Notes: generated by a model not told the origin, from the letters alone. A stretch of 64,000 bases of DNA from Sinorhizobium meliloti 4H41 (GCF_000375585.1 NZ_AQWP01000002.1:186001-250000), one strand, 5' to 3'. Positions 42,101 to 51,256 are shown, counted from the stretch's first letter. Numbers and translations: made by a program.

Positions 42101-45100
42101 TGCGCGACACGCTGGCCACCACCCATGAGCAATTGCGCACGACCCTCGACGATCGGATCAACACCATCAACCTCTCGGTTGGCCAGGGACGCGAGCGTCT
42201 CGAAGAGTTGCTGTCCGACCAGTCGATGGCGATGGCCACCACACTGGCGACCAGCGCCAGCATGCTCGAGATGTCGCTGGAAGAGCGCCAGGCCTCGATC
42301 GCCGGAGCGATCGATCGCAGCGCCGAGGCGCTCGACTCCCGCATGCGCTCGACGACGGGCGAGATTGCGGAACGTCTGGCCGAAACAGCCGATCAGATCA
42401 GTCTGGCGGCCGACACGCTCACCAATCGCGTCGACATTTCGATCAGCGGCGTCAATAGCCGCCTCGACGAAACCGGCGCGCGCATCGAGACAAGCCTCGG
42501 TTCGCTCGAAGAACGCATCCGCGGCAGCGTCGGCGACGTCGACGCCATTCTCGGCGAAACCGGCGCACGCATCGAAACGAGCCTCGGCTCCCTCGAAGAG
42601 CGCATCCGCGGCAGCGTGGGCGATGTCGACGCCATTCTCGGTGATACCGGCGCGCGCATCGAAACGAGCCTCGGCTCCCTCGAGGAGCGCATCCGCGACA
42701 GCGTCGGCAGCGTCAATGCGATCGTCGACAATGCCGGCCAGCGGATCGCCGACAGCCTGGGTGAGCGCGCAGGCGAAATCGACCGGATCAGCGAGGCTGC
42801 GGCAACGCGCATATCGACTGCCATCGAAGCCGGCACGGGCCGGATCGAGGAGCGGCTCGGCACGATGGATCGGGCCCTCAATATCGGACTCGACAACGTA
42901 AACCGCACGATCGAGGGGAAAGCTGCGGCGCTCGTAACCAGCCTTCGTGGTGCCGTCAGCGACGCCACCCAGGAGATCGACGCGGAAGCCGCCCGGTCGG
43001 CCGGGCTCCTGTCCAAGGCCGGCGCCGACTTCGCGGGTGCGCTCGCCGCGAGCAATGCCGAATTTGCATCGTCGATCGAGCAAACCGCATCGGCCACGGC
43101 AGCACGCCACGCCGATCTCGCCCGCTCGGTCGCGGAAGCCGCGGACACGGCGACCGCCCGATTGGCCTCGACCAACAGCCAGATCGCGACCCATGCCAAG
43201 AGCATTCAGCAGAGCCTGACAGAGGCGGAGAAAGCGCTCGATGCGCGCGGCCAGTCCATCCGCAGCACGCTCGACGAAAGCACCCGCGAACTCAACTCGA
43301 TGCTTGCCGGGCGCTCGATGGAACTGTCGCGTCTTCTCGACGAGCAGGCTCGCCCTGTCATCGAACAATACGCCGCCACCGGCAAGGAGGCCGCCGAACG
43401 CATCGCTTCCCTCACCCAGGAAAGCGCCGACCGCCTGCGTGCCGAAAACGCCGCGCTCATCAACGCCATCACCGAACGGACCGGCGAGACGCTCGACGCC
43501 ATCTCGTTGCGTGCGGAAGAGACCGCCAAGGCGATGAAAATGGTCGAGAACCGGCTGCAGTCGACGGCCATGGGCCTGATCGACCAGCTTGCGTCGAGCA
43601 ATTCGGCGATCGCCACGGTCATCGACCAGGCGAGCGGCAATCTCGGAGATATGGACCAGCGGCTCGAGGCGACCGCCGCAAAGGTCTCGGAAACGGCGCG
43701 GCAGGCCTCCGACATGCTCTCCACCTCGACCCGCCTGATCGAAGGCAAAGTCGACAAGCTGTCGGACATTTCCTCCTCGACATTGTCGCAGATCGGCGGC
43801 ATCGTCGGCCGCTTCGAAGACCATTCGAAGGTTCTCGGACGGGCTTCCGACCTCCTGGCGGCCGCCCAGTCGAACCTTGTGAGCACGCTCGAAGAGCGCC
43901 AGGACGCGCTTCGGACACTCTCGGTCGGCCTCGTCCAGCGTTCGGAGGAGATCGAGCGGACCATGCGTGCGCTCGAGGGCTTCGTCGACGGCGCCTTCCA
44001 GCGCGCCGAGGAACGCTCCGGTCAGGTTGCCGGCAACCTGCGCAGCGGGATCCAAACCTCCTTCGCCGATGTGGGCCGACTGCTGTCGAACACCGAACAG
44101 CGGGCAACCGAGGCGGCAGAGGCCCTGCGCGATACGCTTGTGAAGGCGAGCGATGAAGCCGCCGCTTCGGTCGAAGGGGTCTTCTCGCAGGCCGAGGAAC
44201 GCTCACGCCAGATCGCCGACAGACTGCGCTCCGGCGTCGAGACGTCCTTCGCCGACGCAAACAAGACGCTTTCGCAGGTCGAAGGACGTGCACTCAGCGC
44301 CTCCGAGGCCCTGCGGCAAGTCGTGGCAAAGACCGGCGAGGAAGCCGGCCAGGCGCTCGAAGGCGCGTTCGCCACCGTGGAAGAGCGTGCCAAGGACGCG
44401 GCCTCGCGGCTGCGCGGCAGTATCGGTGCGTCGGTCTCCGACGTCGAGCGTATGCTGGCCGAGAGCGGCAAGAAGTCCGATGGCGTCGCAGCACAGTTGC
44501 GCGAAGCCGTCCGCCAGGCGATCGAGGATGCGATCGGCCGTTTCAACGGCGCAACCGACGACATCCGTCGTTCCGCCGGCGAAATCCGCAAGGAACTCGA
44601 CATGACGCGCGAAGAATTGAAGCGCGGCGCTTTCGACCTTCCGGAAGAGGCCAAGGAAAATGCCGCGCTGATGCGGCGCGCCGTCGGCGAACAGATCAAG
44701 GCGCTGCAGGAACTGTCCGAGATCATCGGCAAGTCTTCCTCGCAGCTCGAAGTCGCCCAGCCGGTTCGCCAGCAGGAAGCCCCCGCTGCCCCGGCAGCCC
44801 GCGTCGTCGCGCCACAAGCCGTCGCACCGCAGTCATCGCTGCCGCAAGCCGCCGTGCCGCAACCTGCCGCACCGCAGCCGGCTCCGAATGCCGCTCTGCG
44901 CGGAAGCCTGGGCATAGAGCAGGCCACCCGCCCGCTGCAGCCTGCCCGGCCGCCGGCAACGGAGGAACGCGCCGAAGAGGGCGGCGGCTGGATGCGCGAT
45001 CTCCTGCGCGCGGCTTCCCGCGAGGAAGAGCCTGCAGCGGCGCGGCCGCGCTCGGCGGAAAGCCAACCGGTGGCAAAAGCCGGCGACAGCCGCAACCCTC

Positions 45101-45447
45101 GCCATGTGGTCGAGTCGCTGAATTCGCTCTCGGTGGACATCGCGCGTGCGATCGACCACGACGCCTCCGTCGAGCTTTGGCGTCGCTATCAGCGCGGCGA
45201 ACGGGACGTCTTCACCCGCCGCCTCTACACGCTGAAGGGGCAGCAGACCTTCGACGAAATCAAGCGCAAATATGATCGCGAACCGGAGTTCCGCACCGCC
45301 GTCGACCGCTATATCGCCGACTTCGAGAAGCTGCTCGCCGATGTCGCGCGCAACGATCCCGACAAGCGCATCACACAGACCTACCTGACGTCCGATACGG
45401 GCAAGGTCTACACGATGCTTGCCCACGCGGCAGGGCGCTTCAGCTGA
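39163..45447 (+). CDS. rgsE: Growth-pole ring protein RgsE/GPR, giant coiled-coil membrane protein
   Basis: A 2,094-residue protein: acidic cytosolic N-terminus with Pro/Ala-rich linker, two membrane helices at residues 118-142 and 158-184, then about 1,600 residues of apolipoprotein-like helical repeats dominated by patterns such as LDERG, ISETLAGTSAEI and LSSRVG, and a Pro/Ala/Gln-rich linker before a conserved C-terminal domain (SLSVDIARAIDHDASVELWRRYQRGE). This matches the size and layout of Agrobacterium GPR and Sinorhizobium RgsE, which form a ring at the growing pole and are essential for polar growth. The ATG at 39163 was chosen; GTG at 39148 is possible. Tandem repeats are described separately. 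Confidence 0.85.
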   Translation: MATKKTNESIDEKAFQALEAALKIDFDDLKSALNDETSLDEPVPENVSESARQAAGSGEARAARTQQEAAKPARGAEAPRSFASEMAPKQPPLAPANDDTRKSPAAMLRSLEVRSSRAAIRVAAIVSLVWTVAGLGVAHLLYAPGIWQIRSLGDLAAMPGAIGILLGIALPVMLFFSFAIMIARAQELRSAARSMAEVAMRLAEPETNAADRVMTVGQAVRREVSAMNEGIERTIARATELEALVHSEVSALERSYSENELRVRTLVQELGLEREAIIGHSDRIRTAIAGAHTKLKDDLETASEDIASRIAVSGEAFASLIDTRAAALTDKSDHALENLSTMLTTRTDALLSGLTTAGVALSNEFDARLDALSDNLTQRGEQLLSQFETRASTLDANTEKLNAALNERARQLNETLIARTRDLNESLRIGQQAISGGLDDVLSSLNSALDEKGASFRQSLKSSADDAIMDLDLRGGFFEEKLQTTVGQLASAFDERFHEFASAFDKRASQLDTKLMESLHRINETVSGGSEAIGGALDSSVDKINSALSDQSLTLATALGATQDFIEETIGSRTSELSSLIGNAHNRIESVLSDKTGSLMGALTEAQERIENGFGQRADALANALTASERSLTDGLDSRTSAFIEGLQSAHARIEQTLTGSTDEITSAIAASQHRLDNTLSERTAALSTALASGTSVIESAVGGTAERLERVLSERGQSITDALSNQTAALDGVLAERATQINSTMSARASEMADSLSRHAEDVADSLTFRAMAVAETMTDRVGEIENKLSQSVSEVAENLGGRVSLIADTLTDTSARIAEDLSSRVGKISETLAGTSAEIAEALTARTSEATASLAGKAAEIEQTLTGRASHLRDTLTTTHDEIRSTLDDRITAINLAVGQGREQLEELLSDQSMAMATTLATSASMLEMSLEERQASIAGAIERSTEALAARTSEATASLADKATEIDRTLSGKAAQLRDTLATTHEQLRTTLDDRINTINLSVGQGRERLEELLSDQSMAMATTLATSASMLEMSLEERQASIAGAIDRSAEALDSRMRSTTGEIAERLAETADQISLAADTLTNRVDISISGVNSRLDETGARIETSLGSLEERIRGSVGDVDAILGETGARIETSLGSLEERIRGSVGDVDAILGDTGARIETSLGSLEERIRDSVGSVNAIVDNAGQRIADSLGERAGEIDRISEAAATRISTAIEAGTGRIEERLGTMDRALNIGLDNVNRTIEGKAAALVTSLRGAVSDATQEIDAEAARSAGLLSKAGADFAGALAASNAEFASSIEQTASATAARHADLARSVAEAADTATARLASTNSQIATHAKSIQQSLTEAEKALDARGQSIRSTLDESTRELNSMLAGRSMELSRLLDEQARPVIEQYAATGKEAAERIASLTQESADRLRAENAALINAITERTGETLDAISLRAEETAKAMKMVENRLQSTAMGLIDQLASSNSAIATVIDQASGNLGDMDQRLEATAAKVSETARQASDMLSTSTRLIEGKVDKLSDISSSTLSQIGGIVGRFEDHSKVLGRASDLLAAAQSNLVSTLEERQDALRTLSVGLVQRSEEIERTMRALEGFVDGAFQRAEERSGQVAGNLRSGIQTSFADVGRLLSNTEQRATEAAEALRDTLVKASDEAAASVEGVFSQAEERSRQIADRLRSGVETSFADANKTLSQVEGRALSASEALRQVVAKTGEEAGQALEGAFATVEERAKDAASRLRGSIGASVSDVERMLAESGKKSDGVAAQLREAVRQAIEDAIGRFNGATDDIRRSAGEIRKELDMTREELKRGAFDLPEEAKENAALMRRAVGEQIKALQELSEIIGKSSSQLEVAQPVRQQEAPAAPAARVVAPQAVAPQSSLPQAAVPQPAAPQPAPNAALRGSLGIEQATRPLQPARPPATEERAEEGGGWMRDLLRAASREEEPAAARPRSAESQPVAKAGDSRNPRHVVESLNSLSVDIARAIDHDASVELWRRYQRGERDVFTRRLYTLKGQQTFDEIKRKYDREPEFRTAVDRYIADFEKLLADVARNDPDKRITQTYLTSDTGKVYTMLAHAAGRFS
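41692..42327 (+). repeat. Two tandem 318-bp units within rgsE
   Basis: Units 41692-42009 and 42010-42327 encode 106 residues each, nearly identical over the segment ELLSDQSMAMATTLATSASM and the following MLEMSLEERQASIAGAI. The codon-level match shows a recent internal duplication. Confidence 0.9.
42469..42729 (+). repeat. Three tandem 87-bp units within rgsE
   Basis: Each unit of 29 residues reads (E/D)TGARIETSLGSLEERIR-SVG-V-AI. Boundaries at 42469, 42556 and 42643. The last is slightly diverged. Confidence 0.92.
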
Positions 45448-45472
45448 CACGGACAGCAATCGGTCTCTCGGG

Positions 45473-45506
45473 AACGGCCTCGTCGCAAGACGGGGCCGTT
45501 TCTATT
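45473..45506 (+). terminator. Rho-independent terminator of rgsE
   Basis: A 12-bp stem AACGGCCTCGTC / GACGGGGCCGTT (one G-T pair) with a GCAA loop and a T-rich tail, about 25 nt after the stop. Confidence 0.85.
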
Positions 45507-45522
45507 CATCTCTCCTCTTCCT

Positions 45523-45633
45523 CAACTCTGTGGTTGTCACAGAGATGAGGGCAGCGCCGCGTCTGCGGCGCGGAAGACTTCCAGCCCAAGGACTTGGCCT
45601 GGCTGGATTCCTGCGACAAGCACAGGAATGAGG
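45523..45633. repeat. Intergenic palindrome-ended element, copy A
   Basis: Shares with copy B the core CAGCGCCGCGTCTGCGGCGCG, then CAGCCCAAGGACTTGG and TGGCTGGATTCCTG. The right end GACAAGCACAGGAATGAGG is matched by a diverged left end in inverted form. Confidence 0.85.
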
Positions 45634-45756
45634 GACCGGAATGTGCGGCTACTGCATCGAAGCGAAGCGGGACGCTGTATACGGGCGGACCTTCCGCGCC
45701 GCCTCGCTATCTTCACGGTTCATGAAACACGCCGAGGGACCACACCCTCTCGACCC

Positions 45757-45872
45757 TCATCCCTGTGCTTGTCACAGGGATCCAGCAGCGCCGCGTCTGC
45801 GGCGCGGGAAGCGTTCTTTCAGCCCAAGGACTTGGTCTGGCTGGATTCCTGTGACAAGCACAGGAATGAGGA
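45757..45872. repeat. Intergenic palindrome-ended element, copy B
   Basis: The ends are inverted repeats: left TCCCTGTGCTTGTCACAGGGA, right TTCCTGTGACAAGCACAGGAA, each also a palindrome by itself. The core is as in copy A. This looks like a small non-autonomous element of the rhizobial type. Confidence 0.88.
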
Positions 45873-46111
45873 AAGCAAACAAGCGGCGCCGGCGGCTCCA
45901 ATCTCGGCACACTTTAGGGCACATACACATCTGCTCCTCCGGGGGAAGCCGTTGCCACGGACAGAAACCGGCACTCGCTTCAAGCGACGCGGTCTGCCGA
46001 CGGCATTGTTTGGGACAGGTGAAGGTCAAGCCGCGTGTCGTCTCCCCCACAAGGGGGGAGAATACCTGCGGCGGGCCCTCGCTTCGAATTCTGCGTTGTG
46101 CCCGCATGCCA

Positions 46112-46145
46112 CAAAAAAAGCCCCGGCAAAAAATACCGAGGCTTC
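46112..46145 (-). terminator. Rho-independent terminator of petABC
   Basis: On the minus strand: stem AGCCTCGG / CCGGGGCT (with one G-T pair), a T-rich loop and a run of seven T residues, about 40 nt after the petC stop. Confidence 0.88.
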
Positions 46146-46182
46146 CTGTCGATCAGGCCTGCTGGCCAGCAAGCAAACCGGA

Positions 46183-47052
46183 TCAATGTTCCTTGTTCGC
46201 GTAGACCGACTTCTTCGTCAGGTAGATGAGGCCCGTGAAGATGAGCAGGAACACCATGACCATGAAGCCGGTGCGCTTGCGATCTTCCAGATGCGGCTCG
46301 GCGGCCCACATCAGGAACGCCGAGACGTCCTTGCTATATTGGTCGACGGTCTGGGGGGCGCCGTCGTCATAGGTGACCTGGTCGTCGGAGATCGGCGGTG
46401 CCATCGCCAGTGCCGCGGCGCTGGCGAAATACGGGTTGTAATGCGTGCCTTCGGCCACTTCCACGCCCGCCGGCGGATCCTGATAGCCGGTCAGAAGCGC
46501 ATGGATGTAGTCCGGACCGCCTTCCTGGTAGGGCCAGAACATGTCGAAGACGAATTGCGGGAAACCGCGTTCGATGCCGCGTGCCTTCGCGATCAGCGAA
46601 AAGTCCGGCGGTGCCGCGCCATTGTTCGAAGCAGCCGCTGCTTCCTTGTTCGGGAAGGGTGACGGGAAGTGATCGGACGGAACGGCCTTGCGCGTGAACA
46701 TCTCGCCATCCGCGTTCGGACCGTCCTCGACTTCGTAATTCGCAGCGAAGGCCTTCACCTGCGCTTCGGAGTAACCGAGGTCCTCGAGCTTGCGGAAGGA
46801 GACGAGCTCCATCGAGTGGCAGGCCGAACAGACCTCGGTGTAGACCTTCAGGCCACGCTGCAGCTGCCCCTTGTCGTAGTGGCCGAACAGCCCGGCAAAA
46901 GTCCAGTCCTGCTGTTCCGGCTTGTGGATCGGGTAGTGGGGCGTGCCCCCGGCGTGCTCCTCGCCGCCTGCTTCGTCCTGCGCGACAGCCGCTCCAAACC
47001 CGAGACCGGCGACGACAGCAAGTGACAGAATGCCTGTAACAAGCTTTTTCAT
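46183..47052 (-). CDS. petC: Cytochrome c1
   Basis: A 289-residue cytochrome c1 of the bc1 complex. It has a signal peptide (LAVVAGLGFGAAVAQ), the covalent heme site CSACH, a methionine-containing region near AMAPPISDD, and one C-terminal membrane anchor (FMVMVFLLIFTGLIYL). It passes electrons from the Rieske protein to periplasmic cytochrome c. It is the last gene of petABC. Here petB and petC are separate, unlike the fused fbcH of Bradyrhizobium. Confidence 0.97.
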   Translation of the reverse strand: MKKLVTGILSLAVVAGLGFGAAVAQDEAGGEEHAGGTPHYPIHKPEQQDWTFAGLFGHYDKGQLQRGLKVYTEVCSACHSMELVSFRKLEDLGYSEAQVKAFAANYEVEDGPNADGEMFTRKAVPSDHFPSPFPNKEAAAASNNGAAPPDFSLIAKARGIERGFPQFVFDMFWPYQEGGPDYIHALLTGYQDPPAGVEVAEGTHYNPYFASAAALAMAPPISDDQVTYDDGAPQTVDQYSKDVSAFLMWAAEPHLEDRKRTGFMVMVFLLIFTGLIYLTKKSVYANKEH

Positions 47053-47084
47053 TGTTGTGGATTCCTTATCGATCGCTGTTCCGG

Positions 47085-48365
47085 TCAGGCGCGTGCGGGC
47101 TTCAACTGCGCCTTGGCATTCTGTTTTTCCAGCACCGCTTCGGTGATGGAGTTCGGAATGCGCTTCGGCGTCTCGATCAGACCGAGGATCGGCATGATGA
47201 CGAGGAAGAAGGCGAAGTAATACAACGTGCCGAGCTGCGACATCACGACATAGATGCCTTCCGCCGGACGCGAACCCAGCCAGCCGAGCAGGATGCAGTC
47301 AGCAACGAAGATCCAGAAGCACAGCTTGTACCAGGGACGGTAGACGGCCGACCGGACCTTCGACGTGTCGAGCCAGGGCAGGAAGAACAGGATGAGGATC
47401 GAGCCGAACATCACCAGAACGCCGCCAAGCTTGGAGTCGATCGGGCCGACGTTGAAGGTGATTGCCCGCAGCATCGCGTAGAACGGCAGGTAGTACCATT
47501 CCGGAACGATATGAGCAGGAGTCTTCAGCGCGTCCGCCGGAATATAGTTGTCCGGGTGTCCGAGGAAGTTCGGCATGTAGAAGACGAACCAGGCATAGAC
47601 GATCAGGAAAACCGATACGCCGAGCGCATCCTTCAGCGTCGCATAGGGCGTGAAGGGCACGGTGTCGGACTTGGACTTGACCTCCACCCCGGTCGGGTTG
47701 GTCTGGCCGGTGACATGCAGCGCCCAGATGTGCAGGACGACGACGCCGGCGATCATGAAGGGCAGAAGGTAATGCAGCGAGAAAAAGCGGTTGAGCGTCG
47801 GCTGGTCGACGGCAAAGCCGCCGAGCAGGAACTGCTGGATCCACTCGCCCACCAGCGGGAAGGCCGAGAAGAAGCCGGTGATGACGGTTGCCCCCCAGAA
47901 GGACATCTGCCCCCAGGGCAGCACGTAGCCCATGAAGCCGGTCGCCATCATCAGGAGATAGATGACCACGCCGAGGATCCAGAGGATCTCTCGCGGCGCC
48001 TTGTAGGAGCCGTAATAGAGGCCGCGGGCGATATGCAGGTAGACCGCGATGAAGAAGAACGACGCGCCGTTGGCGTGCAGGTAACGCAGCAGCCAGCCGT
48101 GATTGACGTCGCGCATGATCTTCTCGACCGAATTGAAGGCGACGCTCGTTTCTGCGGCATAGTGCATGGCCAGGACGATGCCGGTGAGGATCTGCACGAT
48201 CAGCATCACCGAAAGCATAGCACCAAAGGTGTAAGCATAGTTCAGGTTGCGCGGAACCGGATAGGAGACGAACGAGTCGTGAACGAGCCGCGGCAGCGGA
48301 AGACGGGAGTCAACCCACTTCTCGATGCCCGTCGTTGGCGTGTAGGTTGAATGATCAGCACTCAT
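47085..48365 (-). CDS. petB: Cytochrome b
   Basis: A 426-residue cytochrome b with eight expected membrane helices. Heme-ligand helices are visible ([22 protein letters not shown] with bis-His, and further HYLLPF and HIWALH). The quinol oxidation PEWY motif is present as [13 protein letters not shown]. The ATG at 48365 lies 15 nt after petA. A longer in-frame ORF to 48542 overlaps petA and was rejected. Confidence 0.97.
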   Translation of the reverse strand: MSADHSTYTPTTGIEKWVDSRLPLPRLVHDSFVSYPVPRNLNYAYTFGAMLSVMLIVQILTGIVLAMHYAAETSVAFNSVEKIMRDVNHGWLLRYLHANGASFFFIAVYLHIARGLYYGSYKAPREILWILGVVIYLLMMATGFMGYVLPWGQMSFWGATVITGFFSAFPLVGEWIQQFLLGGFAVDQPTLNRFFSLHYLLPFMIAGVVVLHIWALHVTGQTNPTGVEVKSKSDTVPFTPYATLKDALGVSVFLIVYAWFVFYMPNFLGHPDNYIPADALKTPAHIVPEWYYLPFYAMLRAITFNVGPIDSKLGGVLVMFGSILILFFLPWLDTSKVRSAVYRPWYKLCFWIFVADCILLGWLGSRPAEGIYVVMSQLGTLYYFAFFLVIMPILGLIETPKRIPNSITEAVLEKQNAKAQLKPARA

Positions 48366-48379
48366 TATCAGTAGTCCCC

Positions 48380-48958
48380 TCAACCGATCTTGATGACTGT
48401 GTCGGAAACGAACGAGAAGGTCGGCACGGCGAGGTTTTCCGGTGCCGGGCCTTTGCGGATTCGGCCGGCCGTGTCGTAGTGCGAGCCGTGGCAGGGACAG
48501 AACCAGCCGCCGAAATCGCCCGCCTGACCGAGCGGAACGCAACCGAGATGGGTGCAGACACCCACCATGATGATCCAGTTTTCCTTGCCTTCGCCGGCGG
48601 AACGATCGAGATCGTTTGCCGGGGCATCGGACGGGAGGTTGGCGTTGCGCGCCACCGGATCCTTCAATTCTTCGAGTGCTACGGCCTTGGCCTCTTCCAC
48701 TTCCTTATCGGTGCGGTTGCGGATGAAGACCGGCCTGCCGCGCCACTTCGCCGTCAGCGACATGCCCGGCTGCAAGCTCGAAACGTCGACTTCGATCGAA
48801 GCAAGCGCCAGCGTGGATGCGTCCGGACGCATTTGGTCGATGAACGGCCATGCCGCCGCACCGGCCCCGACAACGCCGGCCATACCGGTAGCCAGGTATA
48901 GGAAATCGCGGCGAGTGGGCTCGCCCATGGTCTCGCTTGAAGTCTCGTGTTCGCTCAC
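48380..48958 (-). CDS. petA: Rieske iron-sulfur subunit of cytochrome bc1
   Basis: A 192-residue Rieske protein. It has a Tat-type N-terminus ([14 protein letters not shown]) used as a membrane anchor. The two cluster-binding boxes are CTHLGC and CPCHGS, with the linking disulfide Cys present. It is the first gene of petABC. It takes electrons from quinol to cytochrome c1. Confidence 0.98.
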   Translation of the reverse strand: MSEHETSSETMGEPTRRDFLYLATGMAGVVGAGAAAWPFIDQMRPDASTLALASIEVDVSSLQPGMSLTAKWRGRPVFIRNRTDKEVEEAKAVALEELKDPVARNANLPSDAPANDLDRSAGEGKENWIIMVGVCTHLGCVPLGQAGDFGGWFCPCHGSHYDTAGRIRKGPAPENLAVPTFSFVSDTVIKIG

Positions 48959-49272
48959 GGCTAAAACATCCTCTCACGCAAATGTTGCGGAAACCGCATC
49001 CGCCCCCGGCGCGCTTCCTGCCCCGTCCCGAGCCTGGAACCACGCCCCGTCAAACGCTGGCACCCCATCCGGCCCCTTGAGGCAAGCCACGGATCGGATG
49101 TCAGAATCCGGGAAAAATTCTGCACGCAGATTCCCCATCAATCCGGCGCGTTCTATGCCTGATCGCAGATTATGTCCAGCCTTGACAAGGGGCCGCGGGC
49201 AGATTGTCGCGGGGAAAGGCGCGACCAATTGGCACAAGGACTTGACGCGTTATAGCCGCGCCGCGGAACGCC
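48959..49272. other. Intergenic region petA / ABC exporter 3' end
   Basis: A 314-nt region that should contain the petABC promoter on the minus strand. A TTGTCA and CATAAT pair occurs near 49165-49190 but with poor spacing, so I do not assign it. No ORF is supported. Confidence 0.4.
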
Positions 49273-51138
49273 CTATTCCGCGGCCTCTTCGCGCGCGATG
49301 AAACCGCCCGACTGGCGCGACCAGAGATCGGCGTAGAGACCGCCATTGGCGATGAGTTCGGCATGGGTGCCGTCCTCGACGATACGGCCTCTGTCCATGA
49401 CGACGAGCCGGTCGAGCGCGGCGATCGTCGATAGCCGATGCGCGATGGCCAGCACCGTCTTGCCCTGCATCAGCCGTTCCAGATTGGACTGAATCGCCGC
49501 TTCGACTTCCGAATCGAGCGCCGAGGTCGCCTCGTCCAGCACGAGAATCGGCGCATCCTTGAGCATCACCCGGGCGATAGCGATACGTTGGCGCTGGCCG
49601 CCGGAAAGCTTGACGCCGCGCTCGCCCACATGTGCATCGAACCCTCTGCGGCCGCGCTGATCCTGCAGACCGACGATAAAGTCATGGGCTTCCGCCCTGC
49701 GCGCCGCCTCGATCAATTGCTCCTCGCCCGCCCCTGGTCGCCCGAAGAGGATATTGTCGCGGATCGACCGGTGCAAAAGCGACGTGTCCTGGCTGACCAT
49801 ACCGATCTGGCTGCGCAGCGATTCCTGCCGGACGGCAGCGACGTCCTGTCCGTCGATGAGGATCCGCCCTCCTTCGAGATCGTAGAATCGCAACAGCAGA
49901 TTGACGAGGGTCGACTTGCCGGCACCCGAACGGCCGACGATGCCGACTTTCTCGCCCGGACGGATGGTGAGCGAAAAGTCGTCGATGACCCCGCCGCCCC
50001 TGCCGTAGTGAAACGTCACATGTTCGAAGCGGATTTCCGGCCGGCTGACCCGCAGTTCCGGTGCGCCCGGCCGGTCGGTCAGCCCGATCGGCTGCGATAC
50101 CAGCTCCGCCGAATTCTGGATCGTGCCGATATTGCGCATGATCGCATTGAATTGCGACATCATCCGCCCGAGCAGCATGTTGAGGCGCAGCACCAGCGCC
50201 AGGGTGAACGCGACGGCGCCGGAACTGACCGCGCCCGCCAACCACAAGTGAACCGCGTAGACCGCGATCGCCGCGATCATCATGCCGGACAAAAGCGCGA
50301 GCGATGCCCTCACCCCCGTCAGCAGGCGCGTGAAAGGGATGACTGCTCCCTGGAAGCGGTGGAACCCACCCCGAATATAACGGTCGTTCTCCTCGTCACT
50401 GCCGAACAGCTTCAGCGTCTGGATGTTCGCATAGGCATCGACCATGCGGCCGTTCAGCATCGACGCCATCTCCGCCGTGTCGCGGGCATGCTTGCGCACA
50501 CGCGGGACGAAATAGCGCGCGAGCACCAGGAAGATCACGATCCAGAAGGCGACCATCGCCGCCAACCGCCAGTCCAACTGGGCGATCAGCGCCATGGTCG
50601 AGGCCGTGTAGATGACGATGAACCAGACCACCTGCAAAAGCGAAACGATCAGGTCGCTCGTCGCCTGTGCGCCGCTCCAGACCTTGGTCACGATACGCCC
50701 GGAAAAGTCGTTCTGAAAGAAGGAGAGCGACTGGCGCGCGACATGGACATAGGATTGCCAGCGCACCAGGTTCAGGAAACCGGTGATGATCGACTGCTCC
50801 TCCACCAGCGCGGCAAGCGTCACCGCAAGGAAGCGGAACACCAGGACCGTCAGCAGCATGAAGAGCAGTTCCGGTCCGTTGGTCGAGATCAACCCGTGCC
50901 AGCCGTCCTCCGGTCGGATCGTGTCGAGCACATCGACAAGCCGACCGACGAAATAGAACAGGCCGGCTTCCAGCATCGCCACCAGACCGCCGAGCACGGC
51001 CATGGCGAGGAACGGACCTTTCGCCTGGCTGGCGTAAAACCAGGCAAAACCCAAGAGCGACCGCGGCGGCTGCAGCCGCTCGCGCGGCGCAAAGGGGTCG
51101 ATCCAGTTTTCGAAAATCTTGACGATGGCGCGCAGCAT
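49273..51138 (-). CDS. ABC exporter, fused permease/ATPase half-transporter
   Basis: A 621-residue type IV ABC half-exporter: six-helix membrane domain up to about residue 340, then the nucleotide-binding domain with Walker A GRSGAGKST, signature LSGGQRQRIAIARVML, Walker B ILVLDEATSALD and H-loop AHRLST. It pairs with the upstream gene 51257-53110, and the two probably form a heterodimer. The ATG at 51138 gives MLRAIVKIFENWIDPFAP and matches the length of its partner; an ATG at 51195 would add 19 residues. The substrate is unknown; lipid or drug export is typical of the family. Confidence 0.9.
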   Translation of the reverse strand: MLRAIVKIFENWIDPFAPRERLQPPRSLLGFAWFYASQAKGPFLAMAVLGGLVAMLEAGLFYFVGRLVDVLDTIRPEDGWHGLISTNGPELLFMLLTVLVFRFLAVTLAALVEEQSIITGFLNLVRWQSYVHVARQSLSFFQNDFSGRIVTKVWSGAQATSDLIVSLLQVVWFIVIYTASTMALIAQLDWRLAAMVAFWIVIFLVLARYFVPRVRKHARDTAEMASMLNGRMVDAYANIQTLKLFGSDEENDRYIRGGFHRFQGAVIPFTRLLTGVRASLALLSGMMIAAIAVYAVHLWLAGAVSSGAVAFTLALVLRLNMLLGRMMSQFNAIMRNIGTIQNSAELVSQPIGLTDRPGAPELRVSRPEIRFEHVTFHYGRGGGVIDDFSLTIRPGEKVGIVGRSGAGKSTLVNLLLRFYDLEGGRILIDGQDVAAVRQESLRSQIGMVSQDTSLLHRSIRDNILFGRPGAGEEQLIEAARRAEAHDFIVGLQDQRGRRGFDAHVGERGVKLSGGQRQRIAIARVMLKDAPILVLDEATSALDSEVEAAIQSNLERLMQGKTVLAIAHRLSTIAALDRLVVMDRGRIVEDGTHAELIANGGLYADLWSRQSGGFIAREEAAE

Positions 51139-51256
51139 CGTTCCGATATAGGCGGTTCTGAAATCCGGGCAATCCGTTTTCGCTTCCGCACCCATTACGA
51201 TTGCGTAACTCCGGCCCGCTGAACGCGGAGCCGGCGGTGGAGCGGGAGGCGGCGGA

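Larger units (their letters stand above)
45507..46182. other. Intergenic region rgsE / petC with duplicated element
   Basis: About 680 nt with two copies of a palindrome-ended element (45523-45633 and 45757-45872). The rest, 45873-46110, is GC-rich with a C/G-run inverted motif (CTCCCCC...GGGGGGAG) near 46045. ORFs covering this region in several frames look spurious; translations such as WIPVTSTGM are familiar by-products of this repeat. Confidence 0.6.

Noticed and set aside
41431-44055. 874-codon ORF on the minus strand opposite rgsE
   Set aside because: It mirrors the repeat structure of rgsE in antisense, has Arg/Asp/Gly-rich composition with no domain, and the plus-strand frame has clear protein features. 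It is a shadow of a GC-rich gene.
45628-46662. 344-codon ORF across the intergenic repeats into petC
   Set aside because: It runs through the repeat element and antisense to cytochrome c1, with no start signal; repeats of this kind are known to create false ORFs.
49438-51222. 594-codon ORF on the plus strand opposite the ABC exporter
   Set aside because: His/Asp/Arg-rich antisense translation without domains; the minus-strand ABC ATPase motifs are unmistakable.
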